Assembly (NCBI RefSeq): GCF_039534915.1
Contig: NZ_BAAAWE010000001.1
Coordinates: 2,976,001 to 3,040,000 of the forward strand
DNA: 64,000 bases
Source of the DNA: Streptomyces roseofulvus
GTDB taxonomy: Bacteria > Actinomycetota > Actinomycetes > Streptomycetales > Streptomycetaceae
Direction: 5' to 3'
Part shown: one piece after another, positions 42,158 through 50,441 of the stretch
Position numbering within the stretch: position 1 is the stretch's first letter
Layout of the letters: every line of letters starts with the position of its first letter
The notes under the pieces: generated by a model
Database searches by the model: none
The model's input: the letters and a program-made list of their open reading frames with translations, nothing else
What the model was told of the DNA's origin: nothing
Made by a program: the position numbers and the translations under genes

Positions 42158-43186
42158 TCACCGGGGGTCGTCCTCCGGCCGCCCCGGGAGGGTGCCCGAG
42201 CCGGCGGCGAGGGCGCGGTCGATCTCGGCGGCGTCGGGCATGGCGGAGGAGCAGGCCAGCCGGCCGGCGACGATCGAGCCGGCGGCGCCGGCACGGCGCA
42301 GGACGTCCTCCAGGGGGAGGCCGGCGAGGAGGCCGTGGACGAGGGCGCCGCCGAAGGCGTCCCCGGCGCCGAGGCCGTTGACGACGTCGACCGGCAGCGG
42401 CGGGACGACGGCGCGGCGCCCGTCGGCGGCGAGCGCGAGGACGCCCTCGGGGCCGCGTTTGACGACGGCGAGCGGGACGCCGGCGGGGTCGCCGGGGGTG
42501 CCGGGGGCGAGCAGGCGGAGCAGGGCGCGGGCGGCGGCCTCCGGGTCGCGTTCGCCGGTGGCGACCTCGCACTCCTCGGCGTTGCCGACGGCGACGGTGG
42601 CGTGCCGCAGGGCCTCGGCGTAGTGGGGGCGGGCGGTGGCCGGATCGGGCCAGAAGGCGGGCCGCCAGTCGAGGTCGAGGACGGTGGGGGCGCGGCGGGC
42701 GCGGGCCCGCAGGGCGGTGAGGGTGGCGGCGCGGCTGGGTTCCTCGCTGAGTCCGGTGCCTGTGGTCCACAGGACGCGGGCGGCGCGGATCGCGTCGAGG
42801 TCCAGCTCGTGCGGGTGGATCTCCAGGTCGGGGGCCTTGGGGCGGCGGTAGAAGGTGAGGGGGAAGTCGTCGGGCGGGAAGAGGGCGCAGAAGGTGACGG
42901 GGGTGGCGAGGCCGGGGACCTCGGTGACCCAGCGGCCGTCCACGCCGAACTCCTTGAGCTCGCGCCGGAGGAAGCCGCCGAAGGGGTCGGCGCCGGTGCG
43001 GCTGATCAGGGCGGTGCGGCGGCCGAGGCGGGCGGCGGCGACGGCCACGTTGGCCGGGGAGCCGCCGAGGAAGCGCCGGAAGGTCTCGACCCGGTCGAGT
43101 CCGACGCCGCTCTGGAGGGGGTAGAGGTCGACGCCGAGCCGCCCCATGGTGATCAGGTCGTACGGCTCCGACTCCACCCGTGCCAC
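42158..43186 (-). CDS. iolC: 5-dehydro-2-deoxygluconokinase (IolC), PfkB family
   Basis: A 342-residue sugar kinase, phosphorylating 2-deoxy-5-ketogluconate. The N-terminal PfkB signature is RRFLGGSPANVAVAAARLGRR and the catalytic C-terminal signature is NGLGAGDAFGGALVHGLL. GTG 43186 has GAGAGGTG close upstream. It is the first gene of the iolCBDA operon, and divergent from iolE. Confidence 0.93.
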   Translation of the reverse strand: MARVESEPYDLITMGRLGVDLYPLQSGVGLDRVETFRRFLGGSPANVAVAAARLGRRTALISRTGADPFGGFLRRELKEFGVDGRWVTEVPGLATPVTFCALFPPDDFPLTFYRRPKAPDLEIHPHELDLDAIRAARVLWTTGTGLSEEPSRAATLTALRARARRAPTVLDLDWRPAFWPDPATARPHYAEALRHATVAVGNAEECEVATGERDPEAAARALLRLLAPGTPGDPAGVPLAVVKRGPEGVLALAADGRRAVVPPLPVDVVNGLGAGDAFGGALVHGLLAGLPLEDVLRRAGAAGSIVAGRLACSSAMPDAAEIDRALAAGSGTLPGRPEDDPR

Positions 43187-43245
43187 CTCTCGACTCCGGC
43201 GTCCTTTCCCAGGTCTAGCCCTCCGCCGGGAGGCGTGTCAACGAT

Positions 43246-43257
43246 ATGTCCGGACAT
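43246..43257. promoter_or_regulatory. Palindromic operator between iolC and iolE
   Basis: ATGTCCGGACAT is a perfect 12-bp palindrome in the 140-bp divergent region. Short dyads of this kind suit a GntR-type regulator, the class that usually controls iol genes in actinobacteria. The regulator itself is not encoded next to it in this window. Confidence 0.62.
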
Positions 43258-43326
43258 TCGGACGGATGCCCCGCGGGTCCGGCGGGTGTCTTGACGCTGC
43301 TCCGGGGCGCGGTCAAGGTGGCTGGC

Positions 43327-44241
43327 ATGACGAAGCCGTCACCGCCGTCGCCCGGCCGCATCCGGATCGGTTCCGCCCCGGACTCCTGGGGGGTGTGGTT
43401 CCCCGACGATCCCCGGCAGGTGCCGTGGCAGCGGTTCCTGGACGAGGTGGCGGGGGCCGGATACGAGTGGATCGAGCTGGGTCCGTACGGCTATCTGCCG
43501 ACCGATCCGGCGCTGCTGGCCGAGGAGACCTCGCGGCGCGGGCTGCGGGTGTCGGCCGGCACGGTCTTCACCGGGCTGCACCACGGTCCGGCCGTGTGGG
43601 AGCGGACGTGGGCGCACGTCGCGGAGAACGCGGCCCTGGCGCAGGCCATGGGCGCCGGGCACCTGGTGGTGATCCCGTCCTTCTGGCGGGACGACAGGAC
43701 CGGCGAGGTCCTGGAGGACCGGGTGCTGACGGCGGAGCAGTGGCGGGATCTCACCGCGCTGACGGAGCGCCTGGGCCGGGAGGTGCGGGAGCGGTACGGG
43801 CTGCGGATCGTGGTCCATCCGCACGCCGACACGCATCTCGACGACGAGGAGAGCGTGACCCGTTTCCTGGACGCGACCGATCCGGAGGCGGTGGCGCTCT
43901 GCCTGGACACCGGGCACTACGCGTACGCGGGCGGGGACAGCGTCAAGCTGATCGAGACCTACGGGGAGCGCGTCGGCTACCTGCATCTGAAGCAGGTGGA
44001 TCCGGCGGTGCTGGCGGCGGTGCGGGACGAGGGCCTGCCGTTCGGCCCCGCGGTGGCGCGCGGGGTGATGTGCGAGCCGCCGGCGGGCGTGCCGGCCCTG
44101 GAGCCGGTGCTCGCGGCCGCGGCGGCGCTGGACGTGGAGCTCTTCGCGATCGTGGAGCAGGACATGTACCCGTGCGAGCCGGACGCGCCCTACCCGATCG
44201 CGCTGCGCACCCGCGACTACCTCCGGTCCTGCGGCCTGTAG
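43327..44241 (+). CDS. iolE: IolE-like inosose dehydratase / TIM-barrel isomerase
   Basis: A 304-residue xylose-isomerase-like TIM barrel. The start RIRIGSAPDSWGVWFPDDP is characteristic of IolE (2-keto-myo-inositol dehydratase). Metal ligands are likely in RIVVHPHADTHLD, CLDTGHYAY and YLHLKQVD. It should convert scyllo-inosose to the diketone substrate of IolD. A TTGACG element at about 43291 may be its -35. Inositol dehydrogenase is not in the window. Confidence 0.9.
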   Translation: MTKPSPPSPGRIRIGSAPDSWGVWFPDDPRQVPWQRFLDEVAGAGYEWIELGPYGYLPTDPALLAEETSRRGLRVSAGTVFTGLHHGPAVWERTWAHVAENAALAQAMGAGHLVVIPSFWRDDRTGEVLEDRVLTAEQWRDLTALTERLGREVRERYGLRIVVHPHADTHLDDEESVTRFLDATDPEAVALCLDTGHYAYAGGDSVKLIETYGERVGYLHLKQVDPAVLAAVRDEGLPFGPAVARGVMCEPPAGVPALEPVLAAAAALDVELFAIVEQDMYPCEPDAPYPIALRTRDYLRSCGL

Positions 44242-44516
44242 GCGGACGGTCCGCCGCGGACCCCTGGAGCGCTCCGGCGCACGCGGGCGCGCCGTTGTGA
44301 CCGTTCGTCACTTCTGTCACGGGGGTCGCGCCCCCGTCACGCATGTCGCGGTTACGCGGGCTTCACGTCACAGGCGTTCGACAGCCGCTCCCCGGCCGTC
44401 CGAGCGGGTCGTTCTCGGGGCACAGGCTCAGTGGTCACCGACGCCACCGCCCGCAGCGCCCCCGAACGGCACCCCCGCCACCGCTGCGTGGCACGGGGCG
44501 TGAGGGAGGTACAGGC

Positions 44517-44714
44517 ATGACGGACAGAAGCCTCTGGTCGTACAAGGACATCGCCGCGCACATCCGGGTGCAGCCGGACACGGTGCGGTCCTACCGGAAA
44601 CACGGGCTGCTGCCGCCGCCCGACCGCGTCGAGTCGGGCAAGCCCTTCTGGTACGCGGACACCGTCCGGGCCTGGGTCGCGAGCCGTCCCGGCAATCGGG
44701 CCCGCCGCGACTGA
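44517..44714 (+). CDS. Small MerR/AlpA-like DNA-binding protein
   Basis: A 65-residue protein that is almost only a winged helix: LWSYKDIAAHIRVQPDTVRSYRKHGLLPPPDRVESGKPFWYADTV. It has no effector domain. GAGGGAGG precedes ATG 44517. Such stand-alone HTH proteins act as small DNA-binding regulators or excisionase-like factors; no integrase is nearby. The 275-bp gap before it holds several GTCAC repeats around a CGGGGG/CCCCCG hairpin (about 44318-44340). Confidence 0.78.
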   Translation: MTDRSLWSYKDIAAHIRVQPDTVRSYRKHGLLPPPDRVESGKPFWYADTVRAWVASRPGNRARRD

Positions 44715-44794
44715 CCCGCTCCGTCCGTCCCGTGCGCGGCGCCGTCCTCCGGTGGAGTCCGGGGGGGCGGCGCCGCGCCGCGTGCGGGGACGGG

Positions 44795-47074
44795 TCAGCC
44801 GCGGGCGCCGACGGGCTCGCGTCGCTCCTCGGGGGTGCCGGCCGCGGCGGCGGGCGGCTGCTCGGACTCGCTGATGCCGAAGCGGTCGTGGAAGCGGCGC
44901 AGCGGTCCGGGGGCCCACCAGGTGAGCCGGCCGGTGAGCTTCATGACCGCGGGGACGAGGAGGCTGCGGACCACCATGGCGTCCATGAGGACGGCGAGGG
45001 CGACGCCGAGGCCGAGCATCTTGGTGTTGGTGACCCGGGAGGTGCCGATGGCGACCATGACGACGGCGAGGATGACGGCGGCGGCGGTGATGAGTCCGCC
45101 GGTGCGGGCCAGGCCGAAGCGGACGGCGCCCTCGTGGTCGCCGGTGGAGTCGTACTCCTCCTTGATGCGGGAGAGCAGGAAGACGCCGTAGTCCATGGAG
45201 AGGCCGAAGGCGACGCAGAACATGAGGACGGGCAGGGTCGTCTCGATGTCGCCGGTGGCGGTGAAGCCGAGGAGTCCGGAGAGGTGCCCGTCCTGGAAGA
45301 CCCAGACGACGGCGCCGAACATGGCGGTGAGGCTGAGGGCGTTGAGGACGACGGCCTGGACGGGGATGAGGACGCTGCCGGTGAGCAGGAAGACGAGCAG
45401 CAGGGTGACGAGGACGACGATGCCGGCGGCCCAGGGCAGCCGCTCGCCGATGGCGTCCTTGGAGTCGACGAGGACGGCGGCCTGGCCGGTGACGGAGGTG
45501 GTGAAGGGGGCGTCGGCGGAGCGCAGTTCGCCGACCGCGTGCTGCGCTCCTTCGCCGGTGGCCGGTCCGTCGGGGACGACGCTGTAGTAGGCGTGGGCGT
45601 CCGCCCCGGTGCCGGAGACCACGGGGCCGTCGACCCGCACGATGCCGTCGAGGGCGGCGATCCGCTCGCGGTAGGCGCCGTAGTCGGCGGGGGTGGCGGC
45701 GCCCTCGGCGAGGACGGTGAGGGTGCCGCCGGGGTCGCCGGGGAAGCCGGCGCGGAGCTCCTCCTGGACGATCCGGGAGGTGGCCGTGGCGGGTAGCTGG
45801 CGGTCGTCGGCGGTGCCGAACTTCACGCCGAGGAAGGGCAGTCCGAGCAGGACGAGGCCGGCGGTGGTGAGGACGGCGAAGACGGGGGCCCGGCGCATGA
45901 CCAGGCCGGCCGCCCGGGTCCAGCCGGCGGCCGCCCCGGTGTCGTCCGGCCCGGGGGCGCGGCGGCGGCGGAGGAGCCGGCGCAGGTCGAGGGCGTCGAC
46001 CCGGTGGCCGAGGAGCACGAGGGCGGCCGGCAGCAGGGTGAGGGCGGCGGCCGCGGCGAGCAGGACGACGGCGATGCCCGCGTAGGCGAAGGAGCGCAGG
46101 AAGTACTGCGGGAAGACGAGCATGGCGGCGAGCGAGACGGCGACGGTGAGCGCGGAGAAGAGCACGGTCCGCCCGGCGGTGCGCAGGGTGGTGCGGACGG
46201 CGGCGGACGGGTCGGCGCCGGCGGCCAGTTCCTCGCGGTAGCGGCGGACGACGAAGAGCGCGTAGTCGATGGCGAGGCCGAGGCCGAGCGCGGTGGTGAG
46301 GTTCTGCGCGAAGACGGAGACGTCGGTGAACTCGGTGATCCCGCGCAGCACCGCGTTGGTGCCGAGGATGGCGACGATGCCGACGCCGAGCGGCAGCAGG
46401 GCGGCGACGGCGCTGCCGAAGACCATGACGAGCAGCACCAGGGTGACGGGCAGGGCGATCAGCTCGGCCCGCAGCAGGTCCTCCTGGATGATCGTCTGCA
46501 TCTCGTGGCGGACGGCGAGGCCGCCGCCGAGGGTGACCTCGACGGGTCCGTGGGTGCCCCGGTACGCCGGGGCGATGCGGTCGAGGAGTGCGCCGGCCTC
46601 CTTCTCCTCGCCGGCGATCCGGGCGGCGACGACGGCCTTGGTGCCGTCCTCGGAGCGGAGGGCGGGCGAGCCGCCGGCCCAGTAGGAGCCGACGCCCTCG
46701 ACGCCGGGCTCGGCGGCGAGCCGTTCGGTCAGCCGGCGGGCCTCGGCGGCCACGGCGGGGTCGTCGACCCCGGCCTTCCCGGCGTCGACGAGGAGCAGCA
46801 GGTTCGGCTGGGAGCCGGGGAACTCGCGCTCCAGGGCCGCGGTGGCGTAGCTGGACTCGGCGGCCGGGTCCTCCCAGCCGCCGCTGCCCATCCGGTCGGC
46901 GACGCCGCCGCCGGCGAGGACCGCGAGGGCGGTGAGGACGAGGGCGACGAGCAGGGTGAGGCGGGGCCGCGCGGTCACGAACCGCGTCCATCCCCCGCCG
47001 GGCTCCCGGCGCTCACCAGGGCTTCCGCCCGGTCCCGCGCCCTGTGCGGAGGCGGTTTTCTTGACTTCGGACAT
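44795..47074 (-). CDS. MMPL/RND-family membrane transporter
   Basis: A 759-residue inner-membrane exporter with the MMPL architecture: helix, large extracytoplasmic loop (about 60-200), helix bundle, second loop, second bundle. Signatures include TALGLGLAIDYALFVVRRYREEL in the first half and VAFGLSMDYGVFLLSRIKEEYD in the second, with the proton-relay Asp-Tyr pairs. It may export lipids or hydrophobic drugs. Start is ATG 47074 (GTG 47077 also possible). The divergent TetR and shared operator indicate inducible control. Confidence 0.92.
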   Translation of the reverse strand: MSEVKKTASAQGAGPGGSPGERREPGGGWTRFVTARPRLTLLVALVLTALAVLAGGGVADRMGSGGWEDPAAESSYATAALEREFPGSQPNLLLLVDAGKAGVDDPAVAAEARRLTERLAAEPGVEGVGSYWAGGSPALRSEDGTKAVVAARIAGEEKEAGALLDRIAPAYRGTHGPVEVTLGGGLAVRHEMQTIIQEDLLRAELIALPVTLVLLVMVFGSAVAALLPLGVGIVAILGTNAVLRGITEFTDVSVFAQNLTTALGLGLAIDYALFVVRRYREELAAGADPSAAVRTTLRTAGRTVLFSALTVAVSLAAMLVFPQYFLRSFAYAGIAVVLLAAAAALTLLPAALVLLGHRVDALDLRRLLRRRRAPGPDDTGAAAGWTRAAGLVMRRAPVFAVLTTAGLVLLGLPFLGVKFGTADDRQLPATATSRIVQEELRAGFPGDPGGTLTVLAEGAATPADYGAYRERIAALDGIVRVDGPVVSGTGADAHAYYSVVPDGPATGEGAQHAVGELRSADAPFTTSVTGQAAVLVDSKDAIGERLPWAAGIVVLVTLLLVFLLTGSVLIPVQAVVLNALSLTAMFGAVVWVFQDGHLSGLLGFTATGDIETTLPVLMFCVAFGLSMDYGVFLLSRIKEEYDSTGDHEGAVRFGLARTGGLITAAAVILAVVMVAIGTSRVTNTKMLGLGVALAVLMDAMVVRSLLVPAVMKLTGRLTWWAPGPLRRFHDRFGISESEQPPAAAAGTPEERREPVGARG

Positions 47075-47138
47075 CACGCGGTGTCCCCTTCACCGTGGCC
47101 CCCGCTCTCGCTTCCCGGCAGGTCGCGGGGGCCGCCCA

Positions 47139-47205
47139 TTGCCATAGACTGGCAAACACGAGTGATCGCTCGCGTTATCCAAGAATGCGAGCGCCCTCTC
47201 GCATT
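47139..47205. promoter_or_regulatory. Operators in the MMPL/TetR divergent region
   Basis: The main site is AATGCGAG-N6-CTCGCATT (47184-47205), a perfect 22-bp dyad 35 bp before the TetR start and typical in size for a TetR dimer site. A second perfect dyad TTGCCA-TAGAC-TGGCAA (47139-47155) lies nearer the MMPL gene, over its probable promoter. It may bind a different protein. Confidence 0.7.
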
Positions 47206-47239
47206 TGTCAACGCGTATCGAGGAGGACTGGGGACAGCC

Positions 47240-47899
47240 ATGCCCGAGGACCCGAAGCCGCGCCGCCGACAGGCCCGCGGCGAGCGCCGCATCGCCCAGC
47301 TGCTCCAGGCCGCCGCCGACGTCTTCTGCGCCAACGGCTACACGGCCAGCAGCACCAACGCGATCGCCCGCGAGGCCAAGGTCTCGCCGGGCACGCTCTA
47401 CCAGTACTTCCCGAACAAGGAGGCGATCGCCGTCGAGCTCGGCGGCCGGCTCATCCAGCAGATGCGCGAGGCCCACGGCCAGGTCTTCACCCCGGCCAAC
47501 CTGGCGCTGCCACTGCGGGAGCTGATCGACGCGGTGCTCGACCCGATGATCGAGTTCAACTGCCTCAACCCGGCCTTCCTCGCCCTGATGCACGGCTCCG
47601 AGGTGCCCGGCCGGATCGCCGAGGAGCACGACGAGCTGCACGCCTCGCTGCTCTCCCAGGTCCGCGAGACGATCGGCGCGCGGGCCGTCCCGCCGCTCGC
47701 CGCCGACGAGCTGGACCGGGTCGCCGACATGGCCTTCGCCGTCTTCAAGGGCGGACTCGTGCTGATCGTCGCCGCCCCCGAGGGCCCGGTGCGGGACGCG
47801 GCCGTGGCCGAGCTGAAGAAGGTGATGTTCCGCTACCTCGCGCCCATCGTCGGCGAGGCACCGGCCGGCGCGGCGGTCACCACGACTCCGACCCGCTGA
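47240..47899 (+). CDS. TetR-family repressor of the MMPL exporter
   Basis: A 219-residue TetR protein. The HTH is at about 15-60: RIAQLLQAAADVFCANGYTASSTNAIAREAKVSPGTLYQYFPNKE. The C-terminal ligand domain is generic. AGGAGG lies upstream of ATG 47240 with long spacing. Its 3' end overlaps the antiporter gene on the other strand by 23 bp. The dyad at 47184-47205 is its likely site. Confidence 0.92.
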   Translation: MPEDPKPRRRQARGERRIAQLLQAAADVFCANGYTASSTNAIAREAKVSPGTLYQYFPNKEAIAVELGGRLIQQMREAHGQVFTPANLALPLRELIDAVLDPMIEFNCLNPAFLALMHGSEVPGRIAEEHDELHASLLSQVRETIGARAVPPLAADELDRVADMAFAVFKGGLVLIVAAPEGPVRDAAVAELKKVMFRYLAPIVGEAPAGAAVTTTPTR

Positions 47900-49085
47900 C
47901 CGCCTCCGCCGGCGCCTGGTCCCGGCCCGCCCGCAGCCGCATCGCGAGCAGCGGGAGGACCAGGACCGAGACCATCCCGGCGCCGACGAGCGCCGCCGCC
48001 TCGCCCGCCGACAGGGCCTTGTCGTCCAGGCCGATGGTGGTGATGGCGACGACGAGCGGCAGCGCGGTGGAGCCGTACAGCACCAGTGCGCCGCGGTCCG
48101 TCCGGTCGAGGTCGCGCGGGGCGAGGAACCACATCGGGCCGCCCCGCACCACCAGGAAGAGCAGCAGGAAGACCGGCAGGAGCAGCAGCGCGCGGCCGCC
48201 GGAGAGCAGCGAGTCCAGGTCGAACTCCAGGCCGGTGACGACGAAGAAGACCGGCACCAGGAAGCCGAAGCCGACCCCCTCGACCTTCTCCAGGATCTCC
48301 GGCCCCGCCTCCGGAGCCGCCCCGGTGAGCACCAGCCGGGTGATGAGCCCGGCGGCGAAGGCGCCGAGCAGCACGTCCAGGCCGAGCGCCGTCGAGGCCC
48401 CGAGCATCAGGGCGAGCAGCAGGAAGACGAAGCGGACCGCGAACTGGCCGCTGGTGTGCAGGGTCCTGGCGATGACGGTGGCGAACCACGGCGGGCGGGG
48501 CCGCATCGCCCAGTAGAGGGCGGCCGCGGTGAGCGCGGCGAAGACCGCGAGCAGCACCGTGGACTCGGCGGCGGTCCGCCCGCTGAGCAGCAGCGCCATG
48601 GCGATGATCGGCCCGAACTCGCCGACCGCGCCGAAGGCCATGACGACCGTGCCGAAGCGGCCGCGCAGCCCGCCGGAGTCCCGCAGCACGGGCAGGACGG
48701 TGCCGAGGGCGGTGCTGGTGAGGGCGACGCCGATGAAGACCCCGGTGGAGTAGCCGCCGCCGATCAGGACGCCGGCGGTGAGTCCGAGGGCGAGCGCGGC
48801 CAGCCACGCCCACACCGAGCGCCTGAGGGTGTCGCCGCGGACCTTGCCGAACTCGATCTCGTACCCCGCGAGGAAGATCAGCATGGTGAGGCCGAGCTCG
48901 GAGAGGCCGTCGATCAGCTCGTCCGAGTGCGCCCAGTCGAGGACGTCGGGGCCGATGACGATGCCGAGAAGGATCTCGAAGACGGCGAGCGGGACGGGGA
49001 CCCGGCGCCCCACCCAGTACGCCAGCAGGGGCGCCAGGACGGCGACCGTCATGATCAGGACGAGCGTGATCCCCGAATGCGACAT
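47877..49085 (-). CDS. CPA2-type cation/proton antiporter
   Basis: A 402-residue membrane protein with 11-13 helices of the KefB/Na-H exchanger fold (LGIVIGPDVLDWAHSDELIDGLSELG; LIFLAGYEIEFGKVRG; FVVTGLEFDLDSLL). No C-terminal TrkA_N domain is present, so it is the core antiporter only. It probably moves K+ or Na+ against protons. Its own promoter region lies between it and the divergent prsW-like gene (64 bp). Confidence 0.9.
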   Translation of the reverse strand: MSHSGITLVLIMTVAVLAPLLAYWVGRRVPVPLAVFEILLGIVIGPDVLDWAHSDELIDGLSELGLTMLIFLAGYEIEFGKVRGDTLRRSVWAWLAALALGLTAGVLIGGGYSTGVFIGVALTSTALGTVLPVLRDSGGLRGRFGTVVMAFGAVGEFGPIIAMALLLSGRTAAESTVLLAVFAALTAAALYWAMRPRPPWFATVIARTLHTSGQFAVRFVFLLLALMLGASTALGLDVLLGAFAAGLITRLVLTGAAPEAGPEILEKVEGVGFGFLVPVFFVVTGLEFDLDSLLSGGRALLLLPVFLLLFLVVRGGPMWFLAPRDLDRTDRGALVLYGSTALPLVVAITTIGLDDKALSAGEAAALVGAGMVSVLVLPLLAMRLRAGRDQAPAEAVSGSESW

Positions 49086-49149
49086 ATCGGGTATCTACCA
49101 TAAGCTCCGGTCAGACGCCCGGTCGGCGGAGGGACTTGGAGGCCCGCTG

Positions 49150-50097
49150 ATGTACGAGTACCGGTCCACCCCCCAGACCCCTCCCCCGCCACCCCCGGCT
49201 CCCCCGGAGTCCGCCGGCCCTCGCCCCGGGCTGTGGAAGCGGTGCCTGTGGGGCGGTCTGGCCCTGTGGGCGCTGACCGCGGTGGTCACGTACGCCACCG
49301 CCAACACCACCCTGCTGCCCACCCTGATCCTCCTGGGCAGCTTCCTGGTCCCGGGCGTCTTCGTGCTGTGGGCGTACGAGCGGCACGGCCGCGACCTCGG
49401 GCTGCCGGTGATCCTCGGCTGCTTCGTCACCGGCGGCATCCTGGGCGTCCTCGGCGCCTCGGTCATGGAGTACTACCTGCTCCACCCGTCCCTGTGGATG
49501 TTCCTCGGGGTGGGGCTGATCGAGGAGGCGGTGAAGCTCGCCGCCCTGATGTTCGTCGTCCGGCACCGCCCGTACCTGCGCGGCCGGCGCGCCGGCCTGG
49601 TGCTCGGCGGGACGGTGGGCTTCGGCTTCGCCGCCTTCGAGAGCGCGGGATACGCCTTCAACGCCGCGGTCACCCTGGACGGCATCGACCTGCGCTCCCT
49701 CCTGGAGACGGAGATCCTCCGCGGCCTCCTGGCCCCCTTCGGGCACGGCCTGTGGACGGCCGTCGCGGGCGCGGTGCTCTTCTCCTACCGCCGCCCCGAC
49801 GGCCGCTTCCGCCTCGCCGGCCCGATCGTCGGCGCCTACCTCGGGGTGGCGGTGCTGCACGCGCTCTGGGACTCGATGCACGGGATCGCGCTCTGGCTCG
49901 TCCTCCGGCTGACCACCACGGACCTGGACCGCTCCCTCTTCGCCCAGGGCTACATCCCGCGGCCCACCTCCGAGCAGGAGCACCTCTTCACCCTCTTCTC
50001 GGTGGGCGGTCTGGTGCTGGTGACGCTGGTGGGACTGGCGTGGCTGAGATCGCTCGCGCGACGCGAGCCCGACCGCACTGGAATTTATACCCCCTAG
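49150..50097 (+). CDS. prsW: PrsW-family intramembrane protease
   Basis: A 315-residue glutamic-type membrane protease homologue, with a Pro-rich cytosolic N-terminus (residues 8-25) and about seven helices. PrsW-family motifs are visible: VGLIEEAVKLAAL (paired Glu), GFGFAAFESAGYA, FGHGLWTAVAGA and VLHALWDS. PrsW cleaves an anti-sigma factor in Bacillus; the substrate here is unknown. The TAG stop is embedded in the copper operator of the next gene. Confidence 0.85.
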   Translation: MYEYRSTPQTPPPPPPAPPESAGPRPGLWKRCLWGGLALWALTAVVTYATANTTLLPTLILLGSFLVPGVFVLWAYERHGRDLGLPVILGCFVTGGILGVLGASVMEYYLLHPSLWMFLGVGLIEEAVKLAALMFVVRHRPYLRGRRAGLVLGGTVGFGFAAFESAGYAFNAAVTLDGIDLRSLLETEILRGLLAPFGHGLWTAVAGAVLFSYRRPDGRFRLAGPIVGAYLGVAVLHALWDSMHGIALWLVLRLTTTDLDRSLFAQGYIPRPTSEQEHLFTLFSVGGLVLVTLVGLAWLRSLARREPDRTGIYTP

Positions 50098-50104
50098 GGG
50101 TATA
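50086..50104. promoter_or_regulatory. CsoR-type copper operator upstream of copZ
   Basis: TATACCCCCTAGGGGTATA has 8-bp arms TATACCCC/GGGGTATA, the established CsoR box. A -10-like TATAGC overlaps its right edge. CsoR would repress copZ-copA and release on Cu(I). The site includes the last codons and stop of prsW (50095-50097). Confidence 0.9.
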
Positions 50105-50145
50105 GCATCGAGCTGTACGACTCCGAACCGAATGAGGAGACCACC

Positions 50146-50370
50146 ATGGCCGCCGAGACGCAGACCGAACTCACCACCGTCTACCAGGTCAAGGGCATGA
50201 CCTGCGGCCACTGCGAGGGCGCCGTCTCCGGCGAGATCTCCGCGATCCCCGGCGTCTCCTCCGTCACCGCCGTCGCCAAGACCGGCGAGGTCACCGTGGT
50301 CTCCAGCGCCCCCCTCGACCGCGAGGCCGTCGCCGCCGCCGTCGACGAGGCCGGCTACGAGCTGGTCTGA
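50146..50370 (+). CDS. copZ: Copper chaperone CopZ
   Basis: A 74-residue heavy-metal-associated domain with the Cu(I) site MTCGHC. It carries Cu(I) in the cytosol to the CopA ATPase encoded 71 bp downstream. The start has GAGGAG upstream. The CsoR box before it indicates copper induction. Confidence 0.95.
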   Translation: MAAETQTELTTVYQVKGMTCGHCEGAVSGEISAIPGVSSVTAVAKTGEVTVVSSAPLDREAVAAAVDEAGYELV

Positions 50371-50392
50371 CCACCGGCCGCGCACCGCCCGG

Positions 50393-50423
50393 GCAGGGTC
50401 GTACCGTTACGGTACGGCCCTGC
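50393..50423 (+). other. Stem-loop between copZ and copA
   Basis: GCAGGG-tc-GTACCG (50393-50406) pairs with CGGTAC-gg-CCCTGC (50410-50423) around a 3-base loop. Position inside the operon suggests partial termination or mRNA processing that makes more CopZ than CopA. Confidence 0.6.
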
Positions 50424-50441
50424 TCCCCTTTGGAACCGCAC

